Source: Geobacter sp. | GTDB lineage: Bacteria > Desulfobacterota > Desulfuromonadia > Geobacterales > Geobacteraceae | Reading direction: 5' to 3' | Assembly (NCBI GenBank): GCA_016177775.1 | Contig: JACOUQ010000006.1 | Location: forward strand, 1 to 64,000 | DNA: 64,000 nucleotides | Part shown: piece after piece, positions 37,663 through 45,274 of the stretch | Numbering within the stretch: the first letter of the stretch is position 1 | Layout: each line of letters starts with the position of its first letter | Translations under genes and position numbers: made by a program | The notes under the pieces: generated by a model | Told to the model about the DNA's origin: nothing | Databases searched by the model: none | What the model saw: the letters and a program-made list of their open reading frames with translations, nothing else

Positions 37663-39188
37663 GTCGTTTCTATCTGACGACCCCCATCTACTATGTGAAC
37701 GACGTTCCCCACATCGGCCATGCCTACACTACCCTGGCCGCCGATGTGCTTGCGCGGCATCACCGCATGAAGGGGGACGAGGTCTTTTTTCTGACCGGTA
37801 CCGACGAGCATGGTCAGAAAGTGGAAAAGGCGGCAAACGCCGCCGGCGAAACACCGCTGGAGCTGGCCGACCGCGTGGTCAAGCGCTTCCAGGCCCTCTG
37901 GGAAAAACTGGATATCTCCTATACCGACTTCATCCGTACAACCCAGGAGCGGCACAAGAAGGGGGTCGCCCATATCTTCAAGTCACTCATCGACAAGGGT
38001 GACATCTACCTGGGCGAGTATGAGGACTGGTACTGCACGCCGTGCGAAACCTTCTGGACCGAGACCCAGCTCATCGACTTCAAGTGCCCGGACTGCAACC
38101 GGCCGGTGGAAAAGCTGAAAGAGGAGTCGTACTTCTTCCGGATGAGCAAGTACCAGGAGCAACTCCTGGCCCATATCGAGGCTAACCCCGATTTCATCCA
38201 GCCGAAGTCCAAGCGGAACGAGATCCTCTCCTTCGTCAAGGAGGGGTTGCGGGACCTTTCGGTTTCCAGGACCACCTTCACCTGGGGGATTCCGGTCCCA
38301 GGCAACGAAAAACACGTGATCTACGTCTGGTTCGATGCCCTGACCAACTATATCACGGCCCTGGGCTATCCGGAGACTGGTGGAAATTTCGAGAAGTTCT
38401 GGCCCGTGGATGTGCATCTGATCGGCAAGGACATCCTCCGTTTCCACTCGGTCTACTGGCCCACATTCCTGATGGCCGCCGGACTGCCGTTGCCGAATAA
38501 GGTCTTTGCCCATGGCTGGTGGACCGTTGAAGGGCAGAAGATGAGCAAGAGCCTCCAGAATGTGGTTGAGCCCAATATGCTCATCGACAAGTACGGCGTC
38601 GATGCCGTGCGTTATTTTCTCCTGCGCGAGGTGCCGTTCGGCCTGGATGGCGACTTCTCCCACAGCGCCCTGGTCCACCGAATCAACTCGGACCTGGCCA
38701 ACGACCTGGGGAACCTGCTTAACCGTTCCACAGCCATGATCAACAAGTATTTCGAGGGGATCGTTCAGCCCACCGGGCCGCTTCAGGAGATCGATGAATC
38801 TCTGAAGAGCAGGACCGAGGCGATGGTTGTCCAGGTGGAGAGCCATCTGGGTGACTTGGCCTTCAGCAAGGCATTGCAGGCAATCTGGGAGGTCATTTCG
38901 GCAGGTAACAAGTACATCGACGAATCCGCCCCCTGGACTCTGGCCAAGGACCCGGCCCAGAAGGAACGCCTGGCCACGGTCATGTACTGCATCCTGGAAT
39001 CACAGCGGATCTGCCATCACCTCCTCGCCCCGTTCATGCCGGAGACCGCGAAGAAAGCGCTGGGATATCTGGGGTGGGATGCCGAGCCGGCAGCCTCCGG
39101 GCTGCAATGGGGCGGGCTCAAGGAAGGAACCAGTGTCGTCAAGGCGGAGGCGCTGTTTCCGAGAATTGAAGAGAAAGGCAGTGAATAG
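37659..39188 (+). CDS. metG: Methionyl-tRNA synthetase
   Basis: MetG charges initiator and elongator tRNA-Met. The 509-residue protein has the HIGH motif (HIGHAY, near residue 21), KMSKS in GQKMSKSLQN (about 300), and one CxxC pair plus a second (CTPC, CPDC) forming the zinc knuckle. The C-terminal tRNA-binding (Tbp111-like) dimerisation domain found in longer MetRS is absent. The ATG at 37659 overlaps the ricT-like stop; the frame is open further upstream inside that gene but encodes low-complexity shadow sequence. Confidence 0.96.
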   Translation: MSRFYLTTPIYYVNDVPHIGHAYTTLAADVLARHHRMKGDEVFFLTGTDEHGQKVEKAANAAGETPLELADRVVKRFQALWEKLDISYTDFIRTTQERHKKGVAHIFKSLIDKGDIYLGEYEDWYCTPCETFWTETQLIDFKCPDCNRPVEKLKEESYFFRMSKYQEQLLAHIEANPDFIQPKSKRNEILSFVKEGLRDLSVSRTTFTWGIPVPGNEKHVIYVWFDALTNYITALGYPETGGNFEKFWPVDVHLIGKDILRFHSVYWPTFLMAAGLPLPNKVFAHGWWTVEGQKMSKSLQNVVEPNMLIDKYGVDAVRYFLLREVPFGLDGDFSHSALVHRINSDLANDLGNLLNRSTAMINKYFEGIVQPTGPLQEIDESLKSRTEAMVVQVESHLGDLAFSKALQAIWEVISAGNKYIDESAPWTLAKDPAQKERLATVMYCILESQRICHHLLAPFMPETAKKALGYLGWDAEPAASGLQWGGLKEGTSVVKAEALFPRIEEKGSE

Positions 39189-39193
39189 TGAAT

Positions 39194-39817
39194 TCACTTC
39201 TCACCACTCACCGCCTTTAAAGGTCCAAACTCTCCCCAGTCGAACAGGAAAAAGAACCGGAAGACCACGTACTTGTAAAACTCGCTGAACAGGAGCCGGA
39301 AACTTCCAGAGTGGCTCCACCATTCTTCCTTCAGGTTCCGGCTGTCCACCGGGTAGGGATAAATGGCAACATCCCTGGGGAGGATGTTGCGGAAGATGAG
39401 GATGGACCGCTTCATGTGGTAGCGTGATGTGATGAGCGTTATGGAATGGATTTTTTTGCCGGTTATTATGGTGCGGGCATAAAGGGCGTTCTCAAAGGTG
39501 TTATGGGAAACGTTCTCCAAATAAACATCTTCGTCTCCCCTCTCGCCCGGACGTGCGCGGAACAGGTCACGCTTACGAACAGACGGATCCACGCCGATCA
39601 GGAGAAGATAGCGCCCCTTCCCTGACAGATAGAGCTTGATCCCCTCTTCGATCCGCCCCTTCCCTCCCGCCAGCACAACCACTGCATCGGTCCTGACGTC
39701 GCGCTGCCGGACGGAAAAGGTCTTATAGACGAAGTCGACAAACAGGACCGCCGAGATCATCATACATACGGCGATCATATAGAGCAGGCCTTTCAGAATG
39801 TACACCGAACCCCTCAC
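39194..39817 (-). CDS. DUF218 (YdcF/ElyC/SanA-like) membrane-anchored protein
   Basis: The 207-residue protein has one N-terminal transmembrane helix (about residues 8-30), then a DUF218 domain with VVVLAGGKGRIEEGIKLY, HNTFENALYARTII and LITSRYHMKRS, the typical conserved blocks. Family members affect cell-envelope polysaccharide metabolism. The 39817 start is GTG; a second GTG four codons later has AGGGG at better spacing and could be the real start. It converges on metG and diverges from rpmB. Confidence 0.82.
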   Translation of the reverse strand: MRGSVYILKGLLYMIAVCMMISAVLFVDFVYKTFSVRQRDVRTDAVVVLAGGKGRIEEGIKLYLSGKGRYLLLIGVDPSVRKRDLFRARPGERGDEDVYLENVSHNTFENALYARTIITGKKIHSITLITSRYHMKRSILIFRNILPRDVAIYPYPVDSRNLKEEWWSHSGSFRLLFSEFYKYVVFRFFFLFDWGEFGPLKAVSGEK

Positions 39818-39830
39818 TTGAAAAAATTTC

Positions 39831-39859
39831 TTGCAACTTTACGGGATACCTGATATAAA
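39831..39859 (+). promoter_or_regulatory. Sigma-70 promoter of rpmB
   Basis: TTGCAA at 39831-39836 and TATAAA at 39854-39859 are 17 bases apart, 33 bases before the rpmB ATG. Confidence 0.78.
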
Positions 39860-39891
39860 AATTCGTTCCAATTACCAGGGAGGATGAAGAC

Positions 39892-40083
39892 ATGTCCAAA
39901 ATATGCGAAATTTGCGGAAAAGGCCCGAGCTTCGGCAATAATGTCAGCCATGCTAATAACAAGACGCGCAGGATGTGGCACCCGAACCTGCAGAAGGTGA
40001 GGGCCGTCAGGAATGGCTCCATCAAGACCCTCAAGGTCTGCACCCGCTGCATCCGTTCCGGTCACGTAGTCAAGGCGCTGTAA
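39892..40083 (+). CDS. rpmB: 50S ribosomal protein L28
   Basis: The 63-residue basic protein has two CxxC pairs: CEIC near residue 4 and CTRC near residue 53. It also has the L28 signature [13 protein letters not shown] (here [16 protein letters not shown]) and the RVCTRCI-like end. The C+ (zinc-binding) form of L28 is complete. AGGGAGGA precedes the ATG. It has its own promoter and terminator. Confidence 0.96.
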   Translation: MSKICEICGKGPSFGNNVSHANNKTRRMWHPNLQKVRAVRNGSIKTLKVCTRCIRSGHVVKAL

Positions 40084-40108
40084 GCAAGCCGATCCGTCAG
40101 ATTCCAAG

Positions 40109-40142
40109 AGCCGCGGCGCATCATGCGCCCGCGGCTTTTTTC
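40109..40142 (+). terminator. Rho-independent terminator of rpmB
   Basis: AGCCGCGG (40109-40116) pairs with CCGCGGCT (40129-40136) around an inner GCGCATCATGCGC-like dyad and is followed by a T-run. It lies 25 bases after the rpmB stop and slightly overlaps the end of the convergent ridA gene. Confidence 0.85.
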
Positions 40143-40516
40143 ATTGCCACCACCTCGATCTCTACGTTCGCCCCCCTCGGCAACCCTTTCACCTCCACGG
40201 TGGAACGGGCCGGAGGATTGCTGGGAAAGCGCCTCCCGTAAATCTCGTTCACCACCCCGAAATCGGCCAGACTGGTCAGAAAAATCGTTGTCTTCACCAC
40301 ATCCACGAAGGTCAGACCAGCCGCGTCGAGAACTGCGGCTATGTTTGACATCACCAGCTCGGTCTGCCCCGCGATGTCTCCGGTCAAAAGCTCGCCGGTC
40401 GCCGGGTCAAGCGGAATCTGTCCGGAAAAAAACACGAACCCTCCAGCCCTCACCCCTTGGGAATAGGGACCAATCGCCTTCGGCGCACGGTCAGTAGCAA
40501 TAATTTCCTTTGGCAT
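40121..40516 (-). CDS. ridA: RidA-family enamine/imine deaminase
   Basis: RidA hydrolyses reactive enamines and imines released by PLP enzymes. The 131-residue protein has the family blocks PKAIGPYSQGVRAGGFVFFSGQI, the VVKTTIFL stretch with the substrate-binding arginine region, and PARSTVEVKGLPRGANVEIE with the key Arg near residue 108. GAGGAGAG precedes the ATG. The gene stands between the rpmB terminator and mutL. Confidence 0.93.
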   Translation of the reverse strand: MPKEIIATDRAPKAIGPYSQGVRAGGFVFFSGQIPLDPATGELLTGDIAGQTELVMSNIAAVLDAAGLTFVDVVKTTIFLTSLADFGVVNEIYGRRFPSNPPARSTVEVKGLPRGANVEIEVVAMKKAAGA

Positions 40517-40593
40517 GTCGCTCTCCTCCTCCTCGTTGGCAGTTCAGTAGAAGCTGTTTACCTTTCACGACTCACGATTCATCATTCACCGGT

Positions 40594-42408
40594 TCAGGTA
40601 CGCTTGAACATCCTTTCGATCTCGGACAGCGTAATCTTCCTGAATACAGGCCTCCCATGGGGACAGCTCCCCGCAAAGTTGGTCGCGTCCATCTGAAGAA
40701 GAAGCGCCCGGATTTCCGGCACTGTCAGCGCATGAACGCCCCTGACCACGCTATGGCAGGCAATGGTGGAGAGGAGTTCGTCGACCGCTTCGGCAAGCTT
40801 GCGGCTCTTCCCCATCTCCTGCAGCTCGCACACCATGTCGCGCAGCGTGCTGACATGGTCGTGCCCGGCCAGAAGCTGCGGAGATCCCTTCAAGAGCCAG
40901 GTTCTGCCACCGAAGCTTTCCAGGTCGAACCCCAACCGGCAAATTTCTTCCAGGGACTCCCGCAGCGCCGCTTCCTCGGCAAAGGTGAATTCCAGGGTCT
41001 CGGGAAAGAGGAGTTTCTGCACCGCCACGCCCCCTGCGGAGAACTCACGCTTCAGGCGCTCGAAAGCCACTCTTTCATGAGCCGCGTGTTGATCTATGAT
41101 CACGAGGGCTTCCCGATCCTGACACAGGATGTACTGGGCCTGGAACTGGCCGATCACCGTAAGGGAAGAAAAATACCCCCCCCCTTCTGCGGGCTCATTC
41201 AGATCGATCCCGGCGCGCAAAGGCGCAATTGCCGCCGGTTCCGGCCTGGCTGCACCGTTTTCCGAAGCTGCGCCCCGGTTGCGAAAATCGCCGGATCTGG
41301 CGGGGGGCATGGAGCCGTATGAAACGAGAAGGTCCCGGACTTCGGCCACCCGCTGCTCGCTGGCCGATGGGCGCGGAAGAGCAGGAGAGGCAGCAGCGGG
41401 CAAAGGTTCCCTGATCCATGGGGTGCGCCGCAAAATCGACTCGACCGCGGCGCATATCGCGTCATGCGCCCTCCCCTGCTGGCGGAAACGGATCTCATGC
41501 TTGGTCGGATGAACATTGACGTCCACTTCACCGGCATCGATTCCTACGAACAGTATCACCACGGGATAGCGCCCCTGCTCCAGGACCGGGCGGTACGCAG
41601 CCATCACCGCGTGCTGCACCACCTTGTCGCGCACAAACCGGCCGTTTATGAAGGTATAGACATGGGATGGCGCGGAACGGCAGCAATCAGGGCTGGAAAC
41701 AAGGCCATCGACGCGGAGATAGTCGTCATCGTACTCCACCGGATAAACCGAGTTTCCTATCCCCTTTCCCAACAGGTCGGAAACCCGTGAGGCCAGTCCC
41801 CCCGGCGAAACCTTGATTACCGTCTTTCCGTCGCTCAGGTAGGTAAAGCGCACATCCGGCCTGGAGAGAGCAATCCGGGTGACCAGGTCCCCCACGTGAC
41901 CGGCCTCGGTTTCGGGGCTTTTCAGGAACTTGAGGCGCGCCGGGGTATTGAAAAAGAGGTTGCGGATCGTCACGATCGTCCCCGACGCCATACCGCACGC
42001 CTTCACCTCCCTGATCTTCCCCCCCTCGGCATAAATCTCGGAACCTTCGATATTGTCCGTTTCACGGCTTGCCATGGTGAAGCGCGAGACAGAAGCGATA
42101 GAAGGTAGCGCCTCGCCGCGGAACCCGAGGGTAGCAATCCCTTCCAGGTCGCTCTCGGTCAATATCTTGCTCGTGGCATGCCGCTCCAGCGCCAGAAGGG
42201 CATCATCCCTGGACATGCCGCAACCATTGTCCGTGATCCGGATGAGCCTCTTCCCTCCCCCTTCGATCTCCACGACGATATCAGTTGCGCCGGCATCCAG
42301 GGCGTTCTCCAGCAGCTCCTTCACCACGGACGCCGGCCGTTCCACCACCTCGCCGGCGGCGATTTTGTTGGTCAGGTTTTCGGGAAGTATCCTTATTCTC
42401 TGGGTCAA
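40594..42408 (-). CDS. mutL: DNA mismatch repair protein MutL
   Basis: MutL couples MutS mismatch recognition to strand excision. The 604-residue protein has the GHKL ATPase domain (KIAAGEVVERPASVVKELLENALDAG, DNGCGM, GFRGEALPSI). A Pro/Ala-rich linker follows (about 345-415), then a C-terminal dimerisation domain with DQHAAHERVAFERLK. The C-terminal DQHAAHER motif lacks the DQHA(X)2E(X)4E spacing only in detail, so endonuclease activity is likely. The start is a TTG at 42408 preceded by AAGGAGG; the frame is open upstream but that part reads through the tRNA-Leu region. Confidence 0.95.
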   Translation of the reverse strand: MTQRIRILPENLTNKIAAGEVVERPASVVKELLENALDAGATDIVVEIEGGGKRLIRITDNGCGMSRDDALLALERHATSKILTESDLEGIATLGFRGEALPSIASVSRFTMASRETDNIEGSEIYAEGGKIREVKACGMASGTIVTIRNLFFNTPARLKFLKSPETEAGHVGDLVTRIALSRPDVRFTYLSDGKTVIKVSPGGLASRVSDLLGKGIGNSVYPVEYDDDYLRVDGLVSSPDCCRSAPSHVYTFINGRFVRDKVVQHAVMAAYRPVLEQGRYPVVILFVGIDAGEVDVNVHPTKHEIRFRQQGRAHDAICAAVESILRRTPWIREPLPAAASPALPRPSASEQRVAEVRDLLVSYGSMPPARSGDFRNRGAASENGAARPEPAAIAPLRAGIDLNEPAEGGGYFSSLTVIGQFQAQYILCQDREALVIIDQHAAHERVAFERLKREFSAGGVAVQKLLFPETLEFTFAEEAALRESLEEICRLGFDLESFGGRTWLLKGSPQLLAGHDHVSTLRDMVCELQEMGKSRKLAEAVDELLSTIACHSVVRGVHALTVPEIRALLLQMDATNFAGSCPHGRPVFRKITLSEIERMFKRT

Positions 42409-42490
42409 GCGGGTCCTCCTTGGATGAACCGTGACAGAATACCCCATCCCGAAACAGGTTGTAAAGAAGGGAATCGGCCAATTTTTTGTA

Positions 42491-42519
42491 TTGCAAATCA
42501 TGGCGAATGATGGTATAAA
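42491..42519 (+). promoter_or_regulatory. Sigma-70 promoter of the tRNA-Leu gene
   Basis: TTGCAA at 42491-42496 and TATAAA at 42514-42519 are 17 bases apart; the tRNA begins 15 bases after the -10 box. Confidence 0.75.
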
Positions 42520-42533
42520 TTTTTTTCTCGAAT

Positions 42534-42620
42534 GCCGAAGTGGTGGAATTGGTAGACACGCAAGATTCAGGTTCTTGTGCTCGCAAGGGTGTGCTGGTTC
42601 GAGTCCAGTCTTCGGCACCA
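42534..42620 (+). tRNA. tRNA-Leu, anticodon CAG
   Basis: The 87-nt gene has an acceptor stem GCCGAAG/CTTCGGC, a D arm with GGAATTGGTAGACAC, an anticodon stem CAAGA/TCTTG with loop TTCAGGT (anticodon CAG), a long class II variable arm (TGCTCGCAAGGGTGT), a T arm with GGTTCGAGTCC and encoded CCA. It reads CUG leucine codons. It sits at the left boundary of the accessory defence region. Confidence 0.97.
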
Positions 42621-42632
42621 AGTTGAAAATAA

Positions 42633-42665
42633 GGGTTTACAGCAGATGCTGTAGGCCCTTTTTTT
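42633..42665 (+). terminator. Rho-independent terminator of the tRNA-Leu gene
   Basis: GGGTTTACAGCA pairs with TGCTGTAGGCCC (some mismatches) around a 2-base loop and is followed by TTTTTTT. Confidence 0.82.
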
Positions 42666-42740
42666 CTTAGCGAATTTCCTTATTTTTTAATCAATCGTGA
42701 ATTTCTGCTTTTAGCACGTACTGATTTAGTGAGGTAAGCG

Positions 42741-43496
42741 ATGGAATTCGCCAACCGGATCGCAGACGCTGACAAACTCCAGCAGGAGATCAACCTGCAT
42801 CGCCCCCTGAAGGGTCAGGCGCTCAAGCAGTTGCGGGAGTACTTCCGCATTGGCTTGACCTGGTCAAGCAACGCACTGGAAGGAAACTCTCTCACCGAGA
42901 CCGAGACCAAGGTGGTGATCGAGGACGGCATCACCATCGGCGGAAAGCCTCTCAAGGACCACTTCGAGGCCATCGGCCATGCCGAGGCCTTCGACTACCT
43001 GCAGAAACTCGCCCGCCGCAAGGAGATCACCGAGCGGGACATCCTGAAGCTACACAAGCTCTTCTACTACCGCATCGACGAGGCCAGCGCCGGCCACTAC
43101 CGGAAGCAGAACATCATCGTCACCGGCACCGACTTCGTTTTCCCCGCTCCGAGCGAGCTGAAGGAGCTGATGGCCGCTTTTGCCGATGAGATTCCCCGCC
43201 TGCGCGCCGAGAAGCACCCCATCGAGTTGGCGGCGCTTCTGCACACCCGGCTCGTCACCATCCACCCCTTCGTGGACGGCAACGGCAGGGCCGCCCGGCT
43301 GCTGATGAACCTGGCCCTGCTCCAGGAAGGCTACCCCGTGACCATCATCCCGCCGGTAGTTCGCAGCGAATACCTGGCGGCGGTCAGGGAGAGCAACACC
43401 GGCAACGTCGCACCCTTCGTGAACCTGCTTTCCAGCATGGTCTGGGAAAGCCAGCGAGATTACTTGCGCCTGCTGCAGAGCCTGGAGAGAAAATAG
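42741..43496 (+). CDS. Fic-domain protein with autoinhibitory motif
   Basis: The 251-residue protein has the Fic active-site motif HPFVDGNGRAAR at 175-186 (catalytic His175). It also has an inhibitory (S/T)xxxE(G/N) motif, SNALEG at 43-48, in its N-terminal helix, so it is a class II Fic protein. Such enzymes usually transfer AMP from ATP to target proteins and are held off until the Glu47 finger is displaced. The target is unknown. GAGGTAAGCG precedes the ATG. It lies directly downstream of the tRNA-Leu gene, in a region of toxin and defence genes, so a toxin-like role is plausible. Confidence 0.88.
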   Translation: MEFANRIADADKLQQEINLHRPLKGQALKQLREYFRIGLTWSSNALEGNSLTETETKVVIEDGITIGGKPLKDHFEAIGHAEAFDYLQKLARRKEITERDILKLHKLFYYRIDEASAGHYRKQNIIVTGTDFVFPAPSELKELMAAFADEIPRLRAEKHPIELAALLHTRLVTIHPFVDGNGRAARLLMNLALLQEGYPVTIIPPVVRSEYLAAVRESNTGNVAPFVNLLSSMVWESQRDYLRLLQSLERK

Positions 43497-43588
43497 CCCC
43501 AATTTTATAGTAGACTGCAAGAAAGCAACACCCTTTGTTGCTTTGGTCGCGTGATACCTCTGAGGGGGGATTCGCACCATGACGCATT

Positions 43589-43624
43589 AAGGCCTTACGG
43601 AAATTTTCCGTAAGGCCTTTTTCT
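43589..43624. terminator. Bidirectional rho-independent terminator after fic
   Basis: A perfect 15-bp stem (AAGGCCTTACGGAAA and its complement) with a one-base loop is followed by TTTTTC. It separates the fic gene from the convergent vapC gene. Confidence 0.88.
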
Positions 43625-43702
43625 CTTCACAGTGGTAGAAACAGGGGTCACTCCCTGGGCTATGGCACCGAAATCGCTTTCGCTGTCACGCCAGCATCGT
43701 GC

Positions 43703-44083
43703 CTACCCCACCTGTTTGGGGAAATAGCGCACCCCGGAGATGCCTTGAAAATGCTCGTCCTGGGTCCACAGGATCGCATCATGGAGTCGGGCCGTTGCCA
43801 GAACAATGCTGTCGGCCATCGGAAGCGCCAGTTCCAGGCTCGTGCGTGCGGCGACCATTGCCAGGGAGGGGGACAGCTCCACAGACCTTCCCTGCTGCAT
43901 CAGGGCTGCCGCCTGTAGTGCGGCATCTTCTCCACGCTGGCGGCAGACTACTTTGAACACCTCATAGATGGTTATGGTAGGGACGACGAGGGATGCCCGG
44001 TCAGAGAGAGGGGGAGCAAAATCTCCCGCATTCGGCCCGTCTGCGAAAAACTCCAGCCATGCGGAAGAGTCCATCACGTTCAT
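43703..44083 (-). CDS. vapC: VapC-type PIN-domain toxin
   Basis: The 126-residue PIN-domain protein has the acidic residues of the metal site: Asp5 (MDSSAW), Glu41 (IYEVFK), Asp91 (MADSIV) and Asp109 (TQDEHF). VapC toxins cut tRNA or rRNA. The start overlaps the antitoxin stop by four bases (ATGA), as in most vapBC operons. Confidence 0.88.
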   Translation of the reverse strand: MNVMDSSAWLEFFADGPNAGDFAPPLSDRASLVVPTITIYEVFKVVCRQRGEDAALQAAALMQQGRSVELSPSLAMVAARTSLELALPMADSIVLATARLHDAILWTQDEHFQGISGVRYFPKQVG

Positions 44084-44286
44084 AGGCGGTCCGATTCCCG
44101 CTCCACGGTCGTATCGATCCCCTTCAGAAAACCGCGCATATCGGCTATGTCTCTTTCAGGGATAAGCTCGATCCGGTTGCCGTAGGCGACCACTTGCATC
44201 CGCTGGCCGGCCACCAGGTGCAGTTTTTCGCGCACCTCGCGGGGGATGACAACCTGGAATTTGGGAGAAATTTTCACTGCTTCCAT
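44080..44286 (-). CDS. vapB: AbrB-type antitoxin (VapB-like)
   Basis: The 68-residue protein has a SpoVT/AbrB DNA-binding domain (KISPKFQVVIPREVREKL near residues 4-22) and a C-terminal acidic tail that should bind the VapC toxin. I chose the ATG at 44286 because AAGGGG lies six bases upstream; an ATG seven codons earlier is possible. The protein should repress its own operon. Confidence 0.85.
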   Translation of the reverse strand: MEAVKISPKFQVVIPREVREKLHLVAGQRMQVVAYGNRIELIPERDIADMRGFLKGIDTTVERESDRL

Positions 44287-44363
44287 TGCATACCCCTTAT
44301 CGATCATATCTTCGTAAAACGATACACGCGTCGATCTATGTTGTCAAGCGGATGTGTGTTACA

Positions 44364-44434
44364 CTTCCCCGTCATTCTGTGGTGAACAAATGTCAATAAG
44401 TCAAGCCCTATGCCCTTCCCCGTCATTCTGTGGT
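44364..44434. repeat. Pair of 20-bp direct repeats
   Basis: CTTCCCCGTCATTCTGTGGT occurs at 44364-44383 and again at 44415-44434, 51 bases apart, in the space between the two toxin-antitoxin pairs. Nothing else is recognised in this 157-base gap. Confidence 0.7.
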
Positions 44435-44443
44435 TAAGTATCA

Positions 44444-44695
44444 TCAGGCCGCGGGCTTCAACTCCTCGCGAATCACCTGCCGCAGGATATCCGCCAGCGA
44501 TTTGTCCTGGTGAATGTATTCCTTCAGGACCTGGTTGATCATGGTCTGGTAATTGCCGCCACCCTGCTCGTCAGCCTTTGCCCTGAACCAGTCGAGCACC
44601 TCGTTGTCCAGACGGATGGTTATGCGGGACTTGCCCGGTTCGGGCTGAACCACGGCGCCGCGCTTCCCCATGCTGAAATCATATTCCTTTTTCAT
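44444..44695 (-). CDS. brnA: BrnA-type antitoxin
   Basis: The 83-residue protein has a ribbon-helix-helix-like region (KSRITIRLDNEVLDWFRAKA, about 22-41) followed by GGGNYQTMINQVLKEYI, as in BrnA. BrnA neutralises BrnT and represses the operon. Its start lies 17 bases inside the brnT reading frame, the usual overlapped toxin-first arrangement. Confidence 0.85.
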   Translation of the reverse strand: MKKEYDFSMGKRGAVVQPEPGKSRITIRLDNEVLDWFRAKADEQGGGNYQTMINQVLKEYIHQDKSLADILRQVIREELKPAA

Positions 44696-44954
44696 AGGTC
44701 TGCCTTTCTGTCTTCGTGGCCTTCCGGGCCGAGATAATCCTTATCACATCCGCGACACGGCTTGCATATACGACAACGAGTATCTTCAGGGTAAAGTCCA
44801 TGCCTATGGTGATGAAACGACGTTCACCTTCGGCATCCTGGTCTTCAATAGTTATAGCCAGGCCGTCTTCAAATACGCCAACGGCATCGGCGAAATCCAC
44901 ACCGTGCTTTTTACGATTTGATGCCGCTTTGGCCGAGTCCCATTCAAATTTCAT
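44679..44954 (-). CDS. brnT: BrnT-type ribonuclease toxin
   Basis: The 91-residue protein begins MKFEWDSAKAASNRKKHG and continues with FITIGMDFTLKILVVVY and RIISARKATKTER, the hallmarks of BrnT, a RelE-fold RNase toxin. I chose the ATG at 44954; two earlier in-frame ATGs up to 44969 have no better ribosome binding site. BrnA follows with overlap. Confidence 0.87.
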   Translation of the reverse strand: MKFEWDSAKAASNRKKHGVDFADAVGVFEDGLAITIEDQDAEGERRFITIGMDFTLKILVVVYASRVADVIRIISARKATKTERQTYEKGI

Positions 44955-44988
44955 GATCATATTGTGCACACTGTATGTACGCTGTCAA
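44953..44988 (-). promoter_or_regulatory. Candidate brnTA promoter and operator
   Basis: On the minus strand TTGACA (44988-44983) gives a perfect -35 box; the -10 box is weak. Two 8-bp palindromes follow, TGTGCACA (44963-44970) and ATGATCAT (44953-44960), the latter covering the start codon. They are plausible BrnA operators. Confidence 0.45.
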
Positions 44989-45060
44989 GTATAAAAAAAG
45001 CAGCTGACATGCTGCTTGCGATTCTGGATGTCCCCCGGAATTCTTTTTGCACGGAATTCC

Positions 45061-45174
45061 CATTGGGGGCGTTGGACCTTTATCTTGTCAACTTGGAAGC
45101 CTGACCCAGCACCTCTGCATTGGGGGCGTTGGACCTTTATCTTGTCAACTTGGAAGCCTGACCCAGCACCTCTG
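45061..45174. repeat. Perfect tandem duplication of a 57-bp unit
   Basis: Bases 45061-45117 and 45118-45174 are identical and adjacent. The unit begins CATTGGGGGCG and ends CCCAGCACCTCTG. It lies in the 320-base gap between brnT and gajB, in which nothing else was recognised. The lack of any difference suggests a recent duplication. Confidence 0.92.
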
Positions 45175-45274
45175 TTCTATAATTTCCTTATTATTCAAAC
45201 TGCTGGTAATTTATGAGCCAATGGTTTCGAATTAAGAATTCATGCCAAAACTTCTGTGCAATTCGGGCTCACCA

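Noticed and set aside
45061-45174. CRISPR array
   Set aside because: Only two units, adjacent and identical, with no spacers and no cas genes.
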